A stretch of 64,000 nt of DNA. Source: Nemania diffusa (Eukaryota; Ascomycota; Sordariomycetes; Xylariales; Xylariaceae). Position 1 is the stretch's first letter; the number at the start of each line of letters is the position of its first letter. Made by a program: the position numbers and the translations under genes. The notes below the pieces were generated by a model, which worked only from the letters and a program-made list of their open reading frames with translations, was not told the DNA's origin and searched no databases. Below are positions 30,147 through 42,779 of the stretch, piece by piece. The stretch is taken from NCBI GenBank assembly GCA_038501195.1, contig JBBPUQ010000004.1, positions 744,001-808,000 of the forward strand. The letters are read 5' to 3'.

Positions 30147-31642
30147 GGAAGGAAGCGGAGTGGGTGGCCGACATCAGATCAGCCCGGAGAACCGCTCCAA
30201 CTCAAAAGGGCGGGCGCAGGCACGCGCGAGCGCGACTTGTTAGGTAGGTAGTGTGGATCATACTGTATAGAATTAGGTACAATGCGTGCCTAGCTGGCAA
30301 GGCTTAACGGGCTGGAATCAGAGGCAATTAGTGCCATGCCTATTGGCCTGGAGTGTAGGGTGGTGGAGGGGAATGTGATAAATCTAGCCAATTAAAAATC
30401 CGCCCTCTAGGGATGTAACGAAAAAGCCCTGTGCACACCGGCTGCAGTACCATGCAAAATCCACCTGCAGCGCCAGGCCGGGGAACTTGCTTAGCTATGC
30501 CTTTTTGGGATGAGCTGATTCTCGATGCTCTTCTGATCAGCCAATCATCAATTTGCATACCTCGATTTCGCACCTAAATGGGCGAAACCAGGAATAGCAC
30601 GGATGCGAAAGCATTGTTCGACCTACCTGTACTTATCGAATTGTCTGACTGTTAGTATATACATGTTATACCTATTTACTTAGGGTAGCTTTGATAATTG
30701 AACAGACTTTGTGTATTTTAGGTTGAATGCTTGTTTATCAATGTGCAGAACCTACCTATTGCCACTACCTCCCTGGGCCGTCGACCTCACTATTTCGGCG
30801 AAGCTATAAATGTTATGTATTCAATTTGCGACTGCCGAGACAGGAGTCGATTGGCATCTGATAACAATATATTTGGACGCGCCCTTAGATTCGCCACTTC
30901 TATGAACCAATAAATCCCTATGTGATTTAGGTACCTTAGGTACTGTCTGCCATTTCTTGATCCCTAAGTGTTGCTGATCTGAGACGTGATGGGTTCGCGT
31001 TGCTGCTACATGGAGCTAGTTGGTACCCCGTTATGTATCATTGCTAGGGCTCTTCGGAAGTACGCAGTAGGGACGATATCCCACTTACAACTCCCTATCT
31101 ATCTAGCTGGGACTGTGTAGAAGATTACAGCCGAGACCATCAAAAGGAACTGTATGCACGTCCAAATCCATGCGGGACTAAGCCGGGAACACAGAGTGAA
31201 AAGTATTAGAAAGGGACCTAGATGTAGCTCTGAAGCCAAATTAGGAAAGGAATCTAGAAAAAGTAAGTGAGTAATCGTTAAGCAGTGCAACCTAGTGTGC
31301 CTTTGATCGTTCGTCCGGGTTGGGACTAGCCCCACAATGCCATTCCTCTCGCAGATCTAACAACCCCATCAGCCAATCAAAATTTAGTAACACTTTTCAC
31401 GGTTAAGAAATGCCACCTAAAATCAAAGGACTCCAACACAGGAAACCGCACCCCTGTCTCCCACCAAAAAAAATCGACACACACAGCTAACTTGCAATTG
31501 CCAGACCCACTAGCCAGCCATCCTGTTGATCTCTCCTACAGTACGTACCTACCTAGATAGGTAGCCCACAAATAAATCAGAGTGCACAACAATACAACGC
31601 GCTAGGTAGCGACCCCCCCCTGCACACACTATTACCTATTAA

Positions 31643-32518
<876 letters not shown>

Positions 32519-33200
32519 AGAGCCATAGTTCTCGCGCACACATACTCTAATGGACAATGGCTGGCGTGACACCTTTTTGATGATTCTGCGGGATGGCATG
32601 ACGACTTCAGTTTTTACAGGGAACGGGTAATCGGGGCGTTAGTGTTTGCATTGCTTTAAAGGCATTGGGTTGTACATCAGTGACAAGGCAGTAGGCCGTC
32701 AGCCACTGCCATACTGAACACACGAATCTGAATCTGAACATGAACAAAACTACTTGACAAGTCTTTCCTCTCCTGTGACGTGACTGCTGGGCTACGATCA
32801 TAGTAGTAGATCTTCCGCAGTGCCATGAGCCAGACACCTGAACACCGTCGGCAACGATCTAGATCGAATTAGCTATGTATTCTGCCGTGGCCTCTGTTAG
32901 TAGATGTAGTGAGATGTGTGGCAGAGGTAATCGCTTCTTAATACCCTGAGGAGCCTGTCGCTCTGCCGAGTGTTTGTTGAGTGTGCTACTTATTATTCTA
33001 CAGTTCCGAGGAGAGAGAATAGTGTATTCAAACGGCAGATAACAAGGCTGACGAGTGCACCCTGCAGAGATTTCTGTTTTCGTTCGGTGAATGGCATGAA
33101 ATATTATTGTTTTATGACATGTTGGATAAATGGATGCTTTCTAAATACACCATGGTGCATCCATCCATCCATTCATCGTATATCGATCCATGAATATCAA
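32519..33200. other. Convergent 3' region between H3 and the GST-like gene
   Basis: Both neighbours end here. There is a short CATC repeat at about 33158-33178. No coding frame longer than 123 codons and no RNA gene was recognised. Confidence 0.6.
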
Positions 33201-34555
33201 TCAGAGCACCGACTTCCAACCTCCGAGATACCCGGGCGTCGGCTTAGGCAGGTCGAGAAACCGCGCGACTTGGCCGAAGTGGTCGACGCCCCAGAAGCCT
33301 TCGGTCTCGCCCTTCGCATTGGTGCACACCAGCCAGGGTAACCCGAAGGCGCCTGTGCTGAACGCGCGGTCCGTGTTCTTCGTGAGCGTCGCCTTGCCTT
33401 TCGTTGCGGCCTCGGCGAGGACTAGATGGAACGAGGGGGAGCCGGGTTAGTGAGTGGATGAATGTTATGTCTTATCTATCTAGAGCTGTCTGTCTGCCTC
33501 TCTCCCTCTCCCTCTCTGTCTTTTCTCTTCTTGGGTTTTTCTACTTCCTTCCTTCTCTAGATCTCTAGTTCTCTCCGACCTCAGGCAATCATTAAAAAAA
33601 AAGAAGAGAGAGAGAGCACACGACTTACCTCTCTCTCCGACCTCGGCGCCCAAGACGTCCTTGAAAATGGGAATAAAGGCATCCGGCTGGGCGATCTGGA
33701 CGTGGTTGACCCAGAACTCGTGATACAAGCGCTCGAGGAGGGCGCAGAGCTTCTCCTGGTCGTCGGCGACGCCGCACACGGCGCGCATCACCTGCAGCGT
33801 GTTCGGCGGGAAGTTGGGCGGGTTCTCGGCCGCCATGGGGATGTCGAAGGCCCGCGCCCAGAGGAGACGCTCTTTGCCGATCCACGTGTCTTTATCTGTT
33901 GTCCTCGACATTCATCGTTAGATTGGTGACACGGGTAGTCTATAGACTAGATAGACAGGCGTGTACATAAATGGACAGAGTAGGGGTTGGATAATGAAAA
34001 AGAGCGGGCAAGAACACCGCTGTTCATGATTGAAAATAAACGTACTCTTGATTTGTATCGGCGGTGTATTGCCAGCCTTGAAAATGTCGGTGTCAGCAGA
34101 CCATCCATCTATTCATCTATCTATCTATCCATCCATCCATTCATCCATCCATCCATCCATCCATCTACCTGGTACTCTCTTTGCCACTTCGACCTCTCCT
34201 CCTCCTCCCTTCTCCTGGGAGTCGGAGTGAAGCATAACCGAAAATAAAACTCACCATTTTCATAAGGCCGCCTAGAAATATGGGGACATACGTCTTCCGG
34301 ACATCTCGGAACGCCGCATCGTTCTATTCCGGGCACGACGGGCCGAGCATTAGTCTCTACGGCTGGAGTTACGACGACGGAGAGTTAATGGACAAAGAAG
34401 AGTAGATAAATGGGCATACGGCGGAGAGAACAGTAGATAGCCAGCCGCCTGGCCGACCAAGAAATTCAGACGAAACTCACGCGAAGAATGTGAAAAGCCT
34501 CATACGCGAACGGGCTGACCGTGTCCACATACAGCGTGATCTCAGCTGCACCCAT
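33201..34555 (-). CDS. DsbA-like / kappa-class GST (2-hydroxychromene-2-carboxylate isomerase-like) protein
   Basis: Thioredoxin-fold protein of the DSBA-like family, which includes kappa-class glutathione transferases and bacterial HCCA isomerases; the substrate here is unknown. Five exons were assembled on the minus strand: 34481-34555, 34255-34323, 34046-34076, 33629-33895 and 33201-33421. All junctions are GT-AG, with introns of 157, 178, 150 and 207 bp, and splicing gives exactly 220 residues, a typical length. The N-terminal strand ITLYVDTVSPFAYEA carries the Ser-Pro active-site region at about residues 14-15 in place of a CxxC. KAGNTPPIQIKN and DTWIGKERLLWARAFDIP follow, then GAFGLPW with the likely cis-proline at about 176, and the family ending FWGVDHFGQVARFL. 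Acceptor AAG in intron 2 is a little unusual. Cytosol, mitochondrion or peroxisome are all possible, as no clear targeting signal is seen. Confidence 0.9.
34104..34170. repeat. (CATC)n / (CTAT)n microsatellite in an intron
   Basis: Tetranucleotide CATC, CATT and TATC units fill most of the second intron of the GST-like gene. Length change here would alter intron size but not the protein. Confidence 0.85.
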
Positions 34556-35111
34556 GTTGCGATGTGTCTAGTCGAGTGACTCAACCGGCTCTATGACTAT
34601 AAAATGGATTCAAACCTCTTTTTTAAAAACGACAAACGACAATAGTAATAACCATAACGAAAAAACACCGAAAACCCTTGTGTATGCGTAGTTAGGATAA
34701 GAAAGTGTTGTTTTTTTGGATACTTGTTTGAGTTTGTCTTAGTTAGTATGTGGTTGTTGACAATTCTATCTAAGTACTGCCAAAAGTTCGGTAAGCATTT
34801 TACCTAAATGGATAGTCCCCAACCTCGGCTTTTCTCCGCATCCCGTTTCTATGCAGGGCATTGGGGCAGAGAAAGACCTGACAAGTACCGAATCACCCTA
34901 ATTAAGTATGTGTAGATGGAGACGCTAGAAATATATCTGAATACGATAATTTTGAATTCGATTGATTTCTACATGAGATAATGGTATTTTTCTCTTTTGA
35001 AATAACATACCATCGCACCACCTACCAGTATATACTCCTAAACGCCAGCCATATCGTAACTCTCCTCCTCCTCCGCCTCCTCCTCCCGCGACCTTTGCCG
35101 AACCGTCATAC
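34556..35111. other. Intergenic region upstream of the GST-like gene and downstream of RPA190
   Basis: Promoter side of the GST-like gene and 3' side of the RNA polymerase I subunit, both on the minus strand. AT-richer than its surroundings, with T runs (34617-34625, 34710-34718). No coding frame was seen. Confidence 0.55.
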
Positions 35112-38100
35112 TCAGCCCATGTGGCTCTTTCCGTTCTTCACATGAAGCCTGGTCAGGACATCGAAGGCTCCCGTTCCAATTTTACCAAGCCGGCCCATGA
35201 CGATGCGGCTGCTGGGTGTCGTGAGGTCATCCCAGTCTCCATCGAGGAGCGCGTCTTTGAGGAACGACAAGGTCGTCTCGAAGCTCATCTTTGTGAACGG
35301 ACTGACATTGCCCTTGAGACCGTTTCGATTGAAAGGAGTGAAGGTTCCGTTCCGTGTCATGTAATCACCAATGAGGTTCAAGTGACGCTTGTCGACACTG
35401 ATGCCGTGGCCACCGAACACACCGCCGAGCTCGTGAATAATACTCTGCCGTGCCGCTTCTACTCCGTACACCCGCAGCACTGCTGCGATATCGTTGGTCT
35501 TGATGCTGTTGGGATCGATGAAGTCGCCATACTTTTGCATCGCCTCTAGGTTCACGCCGTCTGTGTGAATCACTGGCCGCTTGACTTCCTTGCCTGTATA
35601 GAGATCCTCCACCTTTTCATCCGCCACGTAGACACACGACCGTATCCCCGGGATTTGCTGGATGAGCGACTTGCGGACCGCCTCTTGGACAATGCTGAGC
35701 ATGAGTACCTTGGGTATGTTGGCATCATATTCGAGTGTAAAGTCACACCACTCGCCCTGAGCCTCATCACATTCGAATCGAGACACCGCTGGTGTTCTCT
35801 CCTTGACGCGCCCCTCTCGGCTGCGATTGAGCTCTTTCTGATTTGGCTTATCGCCCATCTCCTCGTCCTCATCGCCAGAGGGGGGCGGGCTACCACCGAA
35901 CCCTTCGTCTTCGGGCTCCTCGTCCTCTTCTGGTGATACCTCGCGCTCCAATCGCCGCTGGATTTCGTCGTCCTCGTCATCGTTGGCGCCATAGGAGACA
36001 GCTTGGGCGCGGTTCGCGCGTTGCTTGGCATTGGTCGCGTCATCCTCCCCATCGTCGTCATCGTCATCATCTTCGTCCCGGGGCGCAGCCTCAGGGTTCG
36101 CTGCAGCCATCTCAACGACACCGGCCGTTACGCCGACCTCGGGTACCGCCGCGTTCTCTTTATCCAGCTTGGCCTTAACCTCCTTCTTCACTAGTCTTTC
36201 TAGCACCGGTAGCAGCTTAATCTCCACTGCGTCCAATACGTCTGACGTGGTAATAGCATACGTCTGCTTGTAGTCCTTGGAGTTGAAGAATCTCAAGTTC
36301 ACGTCGAACATCTTGGCTAAGCGATGACCGACGCCTTTTCCGACACGCTCCTTCACCGTCACCTCATTGAGTACATGGGCGACGGGAAGAACGCTGATCG
36401 CCTTGGCAAATGTTTCGCCTTCTGCTTCGGATAACTCCGGGTGCAATAGTAACGTCATGGATGGCGTTGAAATATGATCACTGGCCGTCATCAAGATTTC
36501 TCTTAGACGAGGAATACCTAGCGTGACGTTCTTGGCAGAGTGACCAGCCAAATGAAACGTGTTTAATGTCATTTGAGTAGATGGCTCACCAACTGACTGT
36601 CCAGCGACGATGCCTACAGCCTCGCCTGGCTCTACGAGAGAGCTTAAATACTTCGAGTGGAGTATTTTTTCGGCGTATTTGCGGGGTACGAGCGCCTTGG
36701 AGGCCAACTTGTTACTCTTCTCTCCCTTCTCCTTGATTAATCCATGTTCATTCTTCTTGATGTAATCCGAGACCTTTTGATAGAACTTCTCCGAAGTGGC
36801 GAAGGCATGTCTATTAGGGTTGAGCTCAGATTGAATAGGATCAAGACCTTTCGGATCGTTTGCAAGGGCTTGTTTGATCGCTTTCTTTTGGTACTTCTGG
36901 GCGTATTCCTTCGATTCGTATATGTCCTGATCCCATCCTCGCTCGGCAATTCCAAGTCGATGAACCTGTGAGGTTTGGTTGCGAAGGACAAACTCGAAGT
37001 CGTTGAGATATTTTTGTTTTGTTATGTCTAGCCCATCTTCACCATATAGGAACTGCACCATGGAGCCATCCGAGTCTCGAACTGACGTATCATAAGATAC
37101 CTTGAGACCTTCCATACCCTTGATGAGACATCTCTGTAAGTATCCTGATCGTGACGTCTTGACGGCCGTATCAATGAGCCCCTCTCGCCCAGCCATGTGA
37201 TGGAAGTAGTACTCCTGCGGCCTTATACCAGTCAAGAAACGGTTCACAATATACCCGCCGGCACGGATGTGGGTATCATATGGCCGGAAGCAAGGAAGCG
37301 TCTTGCCGCTGACCATGATAGGTACTCTTCGGCCTTCAAGAACCTGTTGCCCAAGGTTGCAAGAAATTAGATTCGCGTTGACGGAACTACCTTTGGCCCC
37401 TGATATCGTCATCGACTGCATGTGATTCTTGGGAAACTGCTTTTCGAGACCCGTGGGTAGACATGCCTGGGTCACCCTCGAAGACAGTTGTTGACATCCG
37501 GCATTTACCATATGTTCGAGATCCTCTTGTTTATTGCCGTCACGGAAGACCTCCTCGAGACGCTCGAGAAGAATGGGAGTCGTGTCATCGATATCGGACC
37601 GGTCACCAAGACTTACGTGCTTGGCAGAAGCCTCAAGACCAATACCCCTGGCATCTCGTAGTACTTCTTTCCTCTTTTGCTCACCTTGAGGGGTAAGCAA
37701 CAAATCATCCATGCCACATGTGAAAGCACGCATGTTGAGAAACCTGGTTAGGAGTCGACCCATGCAGCTCAGTAGTCGTGCGGCCGCTTCGGGGCCCCAT
37801 ATTTCATGTATCGAGTGGATGAAGCCACCCGCACTGGGACCCAATTGTGATTTGTCGAGAATACCAGTAATGAATTCGCCTTCATTGAAGAGCACGTCGC
37901 CTTCTTCTTTGAATTTACCCCATGGATCTTTCTTGATGGATGTCCCCCCAGTCATCCACAAGTCTCCACATCCGGTTGGCCTGATGTTTTTTAGAATGGT
38001 TGTAATCACTTGTTTGCCGCTCCACCGTTTAACTGGTTTGAACACAGCTGGCGGGACCAACTCCAGCCTCTCAGAGGTAATATGACCGCTCTCGGGACGG

Positions 38101-40381
38101 AGTGCGCTATAAACGAGCTGGTTATAGGAGCTCTTGTCAAAAAAGGTATCCTTGTTACAAAGAGCTACTGAGACTGAGAGATGATCCTGGATTAAACCAC
38201 GAAGAGGCTTTCCTGCTGTCGCTGAAAGATATTGATGGTCTGTATCTGCGATCTGGAGCGCTTCGACTCGCGCAAGTTCGTTCTGGGGGAAATGCATGTT
38301 CATTTCGTCGCCGTCGAAATCCGCGTTGTATGTATTGCAATTTGCGTAATGCATGCGGATAGTCTTCTCGCCAGGCAATACCCTGGCCCTGTGACCCATG
38401 ATAGAAGGCTTGTGGAGAGTAGGTTGACGATTCATAAGTACCACATCCCCGTTACCTAGATGCCGATGGACCTTCTTACCTCCCATGCGACTGTAGTGAT
38501 GACTGCTAGGAGCAAGTAGCTGATTCGCTAATGCAACGCGATCTTCAACCGACTTGTTCTTTAGATTGATAACTTGTCCGTTCTCATTCTCGATAGCAGC
38601 AGCACCTGGCCACTTGTCGATGCCGTTGATGACGGCCTGCTGCATTTCCCTAAAGTTGTGGCTTGTCACAGGCTCTGGGTAGGTCAATTTCTTGGCGAAA
38701 ACCGGTGGGACACCGATTTCACTCGTCTCGATGTTGGGATCTGGGGAGATGACGCTTCGCGCTGCAAAATTGACACGTTTTCCCATCATGTTCTTCCTGA
38801 AAAGTCCTTCTTTCTTCTCGAGTTTTTGTTTGATGCCATCCTCATTCCTCTTGCCTGCGGCGCCCCGAATGGGATTCCTATCCCTATCGATTAAGGAATT
38901 GACACAGTCCTGTAGCTGACAACAAGCTTCGTACATGTCGGTCATCTCCAGTTTCCTGTTTGGAGCAGGAGTGCCAGGGTTGATTCCTTCAGATATTTCT
39001 TTATGAATAAGGGCGATGCGGGCGCATGCATTTAGAATCTGTTTGTATAGAGAGTTTTGCTGGGCCTCGGCGATTGCCCCGTCGCCTTGTTTCGCTTCTG
39101 GACGGAACTTATTGGGCGGTACAAGCACGGTTTGGAGAAAGAAGTTGTCGGCCGGCAGTTTTCTACCATTTGGCCTAGAATTATAAACCAACGCTAATAC
39201 CTCCTGCTCCTTTTCGAATAAAAGTTGTAGTCGAGCATGAACTTCAGTTGAGCTAACATACCGCTGATTGGCTTTGCTATTGCTCTGCTTCTTTTTTGTC
39301 GTCCTTATGCCCGCATCGGTCATGATAACGTCGCCATTCTCGTCCAGCTCTTCTCCAGAGCCTTCATCATCCTCATCCTCATCCTCATCCTCTTGAGTGT
39401 CATGCTCTTCCTCGCCTTCGCTCGAGGGTAGATCTATGTCAGCAATACCTTCATCTGAATCATAGTTGGGCTTCTTGGTGGGGTTCGCGGCGGCCTTTTG
39501 TCTCATGACAACAGCGTCTTTTCGCTTGTGTCTTCCTTGTGCCATCTTCGCCATGTCCTTGGCGCTCAGGGGTTTCTCGAAAATCTTGACGAAGCGATCT
39601 TTTCGAAAACTGGGCGAGATGGCGTTACATGTAGAACAACCTCTTCCTTTTGTGATGTCACGCAAGAAATCCTTTAGTACCTGCCTCCTGGCCTCCGAGG
39701 CGCCCTCATGTTTGCCTTTCCTGATGTCGACAGCGGCTATCCGCGACTTCTGCAGTTCTCGTTTCGTAAATGTCTCTCTCATGCGGACAACTTTGTCGAT
39801 GACGGAATTTTTCTCATCCGAGGACATATCTTCATCGTCTACTTCAATGTCGGTCGTTTCCGGGCCAATATCGTCGAGGCGGGTAGCGGCATCGATGAGA
39901 CCAAACTGAAGCAGCCGCAGCTTACAGACGACAAGATTGATATCGGCCCTCCGCATGCGAAAACGGAAGCAGTATTGGCACTGCGCGCGCAGTAGGCGGA
40001 GGATCTGATCCATAAAAACAGGATGATATACGGGGATGGGAAGCTCAATGTGGCCAGCATGGCCGGGGCAATTCGGCTGAGGGAGGTTACATGTTGTACA
40101 TCTATTCAGTTCACTCGGTCAGCAGCTATGCCGGTTCGAATTGGGAGGCATACTGAAATATATACTGCCTCCTGAAAAGAAGAAAGAAAAAAGACATACG
40201 TTGAATCTCCCCAAGATCCCAGTGCTAGGTCGTACAATCCGCCTGGTATAGGGTTTAGAAGACTGTCAAAAGTAGTCGGGTTTTCAATCTTCTTGACGGA
40301 GATAGCTCTGATCTCGGCAGGCGTGAGAAAATCGAAGTCGACGGTATCGATAGCCGAGGAGATCGGCTGTGAGATGTTCAT
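35112..40381 (-). CDS. RPA190: RNA polymerase I largest subunit (A190)
   Basis: Catalytic subunit that transcribes pre-rRNA in the nucleolus. Two exons: 40200-40381 and 35112-40101, joined across a 98-bp intron (GTATGT...ATAG), giving 1,723 residues. The junction rebuilds the clamp zinc site CTTC...CPGH at about 62-75, followed by GHIELPIPVYHP; a second zinc site begins at CQYC. The active-site motif NADFDGDEMNMHF lies at about 655-667 and carries the three Mg-binding aspartates. The bridge helix/trigger-loop region EPGEAVGIVAGQSVGEP...TFHLAG is near 1220-1248. Two long acidic inserts, at about 281-320 and 1400-1480, are typical of Pol I and distinguish it from Pol II and III; there is no heptad-repeat tail. 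Divergent from PRP3 with 589 bp between start codons. Confidence 0.97.
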
Positions 40382-40970
40382 GGTGCCGAACGAGCAATCC
40401 TCGATTGAGGACTGCGACAGATATAAATGTGATCAGCGTCTCTCAGCGATGGGGAGTGGTGACGGAGAGGGAAGGAGAAAAAAGGCGACGGGACCAGCAG
40501 CGGTGCGGCAATGGTAGGGAAGTATCAGTGGCTGGTGTTGCTGGTGGTGGGGGGGCTTCTCGATGAGTAGAAAATTGAAGCTCGACTTTTTGGCGGCGTA
40601 GGATGGCAGAAATAACGCCGGGTCCCCTACTGCGCTGAAGCTACAGTAGCCTTAGGTGGGCTACTGTACATAGGTAGGTAGGTGCTGGCTGTACCAACAC
40701 CGGCACTTACCTTACCGAGTTAGCGAGTATGCAAGATAATGGAGCATTGCAATAAATGAATTAAGTATATACCTTTTATGTAGACTAGCGCCATGCTGAT
40801 GACCTATCGGGTATCCATTCTCTGTTACCTTGGTTTTCACTTTATCAGCCCAGTAGCTCATGCTTAACACAGCGTCGATTAATTAGGTGTCCTGGCCAGT
40901 ATCAGATAGCTGCTCCTCTTCATCAACCCGCTAGCGAAGTACTGTCCTCCCGAATTCACGGCGTCGCGTC
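40382..40970. promoter_or_regulatory. Divergent promoter of RPA190 and PRP3
   Basis: 589 bp between two ATGs pointing away from each other. It includes TAGGTAGGTAGGTG at about 40672-40683 and TACCTTAC-like words. Both genes serve basic growth (rRNA synthesis and splicing), so shared control is plausible but unproven. Confidence 0.6.
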
Positions 40971-42553
40971 ATGGACAGACGCGCTTCTCCTAGCCTCGGC
41001 CCCCGCAACGATGGCGGATCTCGCATTCAGAAACCCGAGACTGCGGTAGACAAAGCAGCCAAGCTTGCTGCCCTCAAAGCACGTGTGTCGGCAGCCATAG
41101 GATCCAGTAAGGCTAAGGGAGGCTTGAATGTCGGTCTTCATCCTGCTCTCGAGGATCTTAGCCAGTGGAAGCCGAGCACCAAATCCAGCGGCAACAATTC
41201 GAAGCACGGCTACAAACCCTCTTCCTCTACCCAGCCCAAGCAGTCCAAGGCCATCGACCTTGCGGGCCCCTCTGCCGAAGAGATCAAGAGCAACCCATAC
41301 TATGACGCCAGCCTCGGCGCTCCCACGGCCAAGCCGCGACAGTCCCGCCAGCTCGTCTTCAACCAGAAGGGCAAATACATCCAGCAGGCCACCGCCTTGC
41401 GCCGCCAGGCCGCGCTCGAGGCCCTCAAGAAGAAGATCGCTGCCCAGACCCGAAAAGCCGGCATAGATGAGGACATTGATGTCGAGAAGAATTTCGTAGT
41501 CGAAGCCCCTCCCGACATCGAGTGGTGGGACGAGGGCCTCGTCAGCGGAAACAACTACGACGACATCGATAACCCCGACATGCTCAAAATAAGTACCGAG
41601 GACACCATTATTACGAGCTACATCCAACACCCCGTCGCCATCGAACCACCCCAGGACCAACACATACCCGCGCCGAAGCCCATGTACTTGACCTCGAACG
41701 AGCAGGCCAAACTACGTCGGCAGCGTCGTATGGCCGACCTAAAAGAAGAACAAGCTAAAATCCGCTGTACGTGTCTCTCTCACTGTATCTGCTCCTTTGC
41801 GACTGCCTACACCCCCAAATCCAAATCTTCGTCTTCTACTTCTCAACCTCGATTTGTATTATACTAACTTCAATCTGTACAGTGGGTTTGGTTCCCGCGC
41901 CACCGCCCAAGATTAAAAAGGGTAACCTGATGCGCGTGCTGGGAGAAGAGGCCGTCAAAGACCCCACGGCTGTCGAGGCCCGAGTGAACCGCGAGATCGC
42001 CGACCGACACGCGAAGCACATGGATACCAACGAAGAGAGGAAGCTGACCAAGGAACAACGACACGAGAAACTAGCGAGGAACCAGGAGAAGGACGTGGCC
42101 AAGGGCGTGCACATGCTAGCCTTCAAGGTGAATTCCCTAGCCAACGGACAGCACCGGTTCAAGGTCGGCAAGAACGCCGAACAGTATAACCTCAAGGGCC
42201 TAGTCATCATGCACCCCAAGCAGAATCTGATCATTGTCGAGGGGGGCGAGCACAGCACCAAGCAGTACAAGAAGCTGATGCTCAACCGCATCGACTGGAC
42301 GGAGAACGTACCCCCGAGAGATAAGGATGCCCAAAATGACAACATGAGGGATTGGTTAAAGGCCGAAGACGAGAAGGGGGATCTGAAGGACCTGGCACTA
42401 AACAAGTGCCAATTACTGTTCGAGGGCGAGGTCAAGTCACAGGCCTTCCACGCTTTCAAGTCGCGTGTGTGCGAGACAGACGCCGAAGCCCGGCAAGCAT
42501 TATCGCGAGCAAAGCTAGAAAGCTTTTGGAATATGGCCAAGTCCACTACATAG
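40971..42553 (+). CDS. PRP3: U4/U6 snRNP splicing factor Prp3
   Basis: Nuclear component of the U4/U6.U5 tri-snRNP. Exons 40971-41766 and 41883-42553 are joined across a 116-bp intron (GTACGT...TACAG), giving 488 residues. The junction completes LGLVPAPPPKIKKGNLMRVLG, the signature of the Prp3 domain at about 240-340 (KPMYLTSNEQAKLRRQRR before it). The C-terminal ferredoxin-like RNA-binding domain lies at about 340-485 (GVHMLAFKV, NLIIVEGGEHSTKQYKKLMLNRIDW). The N-terminal 100 residues are basic and low in complexity, and a conserved NPYYDASLG motif is at about 110. The start is the first ATG after an in-frame gap. Its stop codon is 226 bp from the end of RAD3, which converges on it. Confidence 0.95.
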
Positions 42554-42779
42554 TTATCACGCAATAAATAAAAATGGGCCTAGCTCAGGTGCTTTTGCAT
42601 GATTTGTGCAGATAATCTATGACCAGTTTGATTCCTACAAGAAAGTGATTATTTTATTCCTCCTAACTGTACAAGTTACACGATCATCTCCACGCTAAAC
42701 GCCTTCAGATGAGTCTGTTATTACGCCATTACAGCACACGATACTACGAGCTGGGATCCGATGAAACGCTCGAGCGCGT

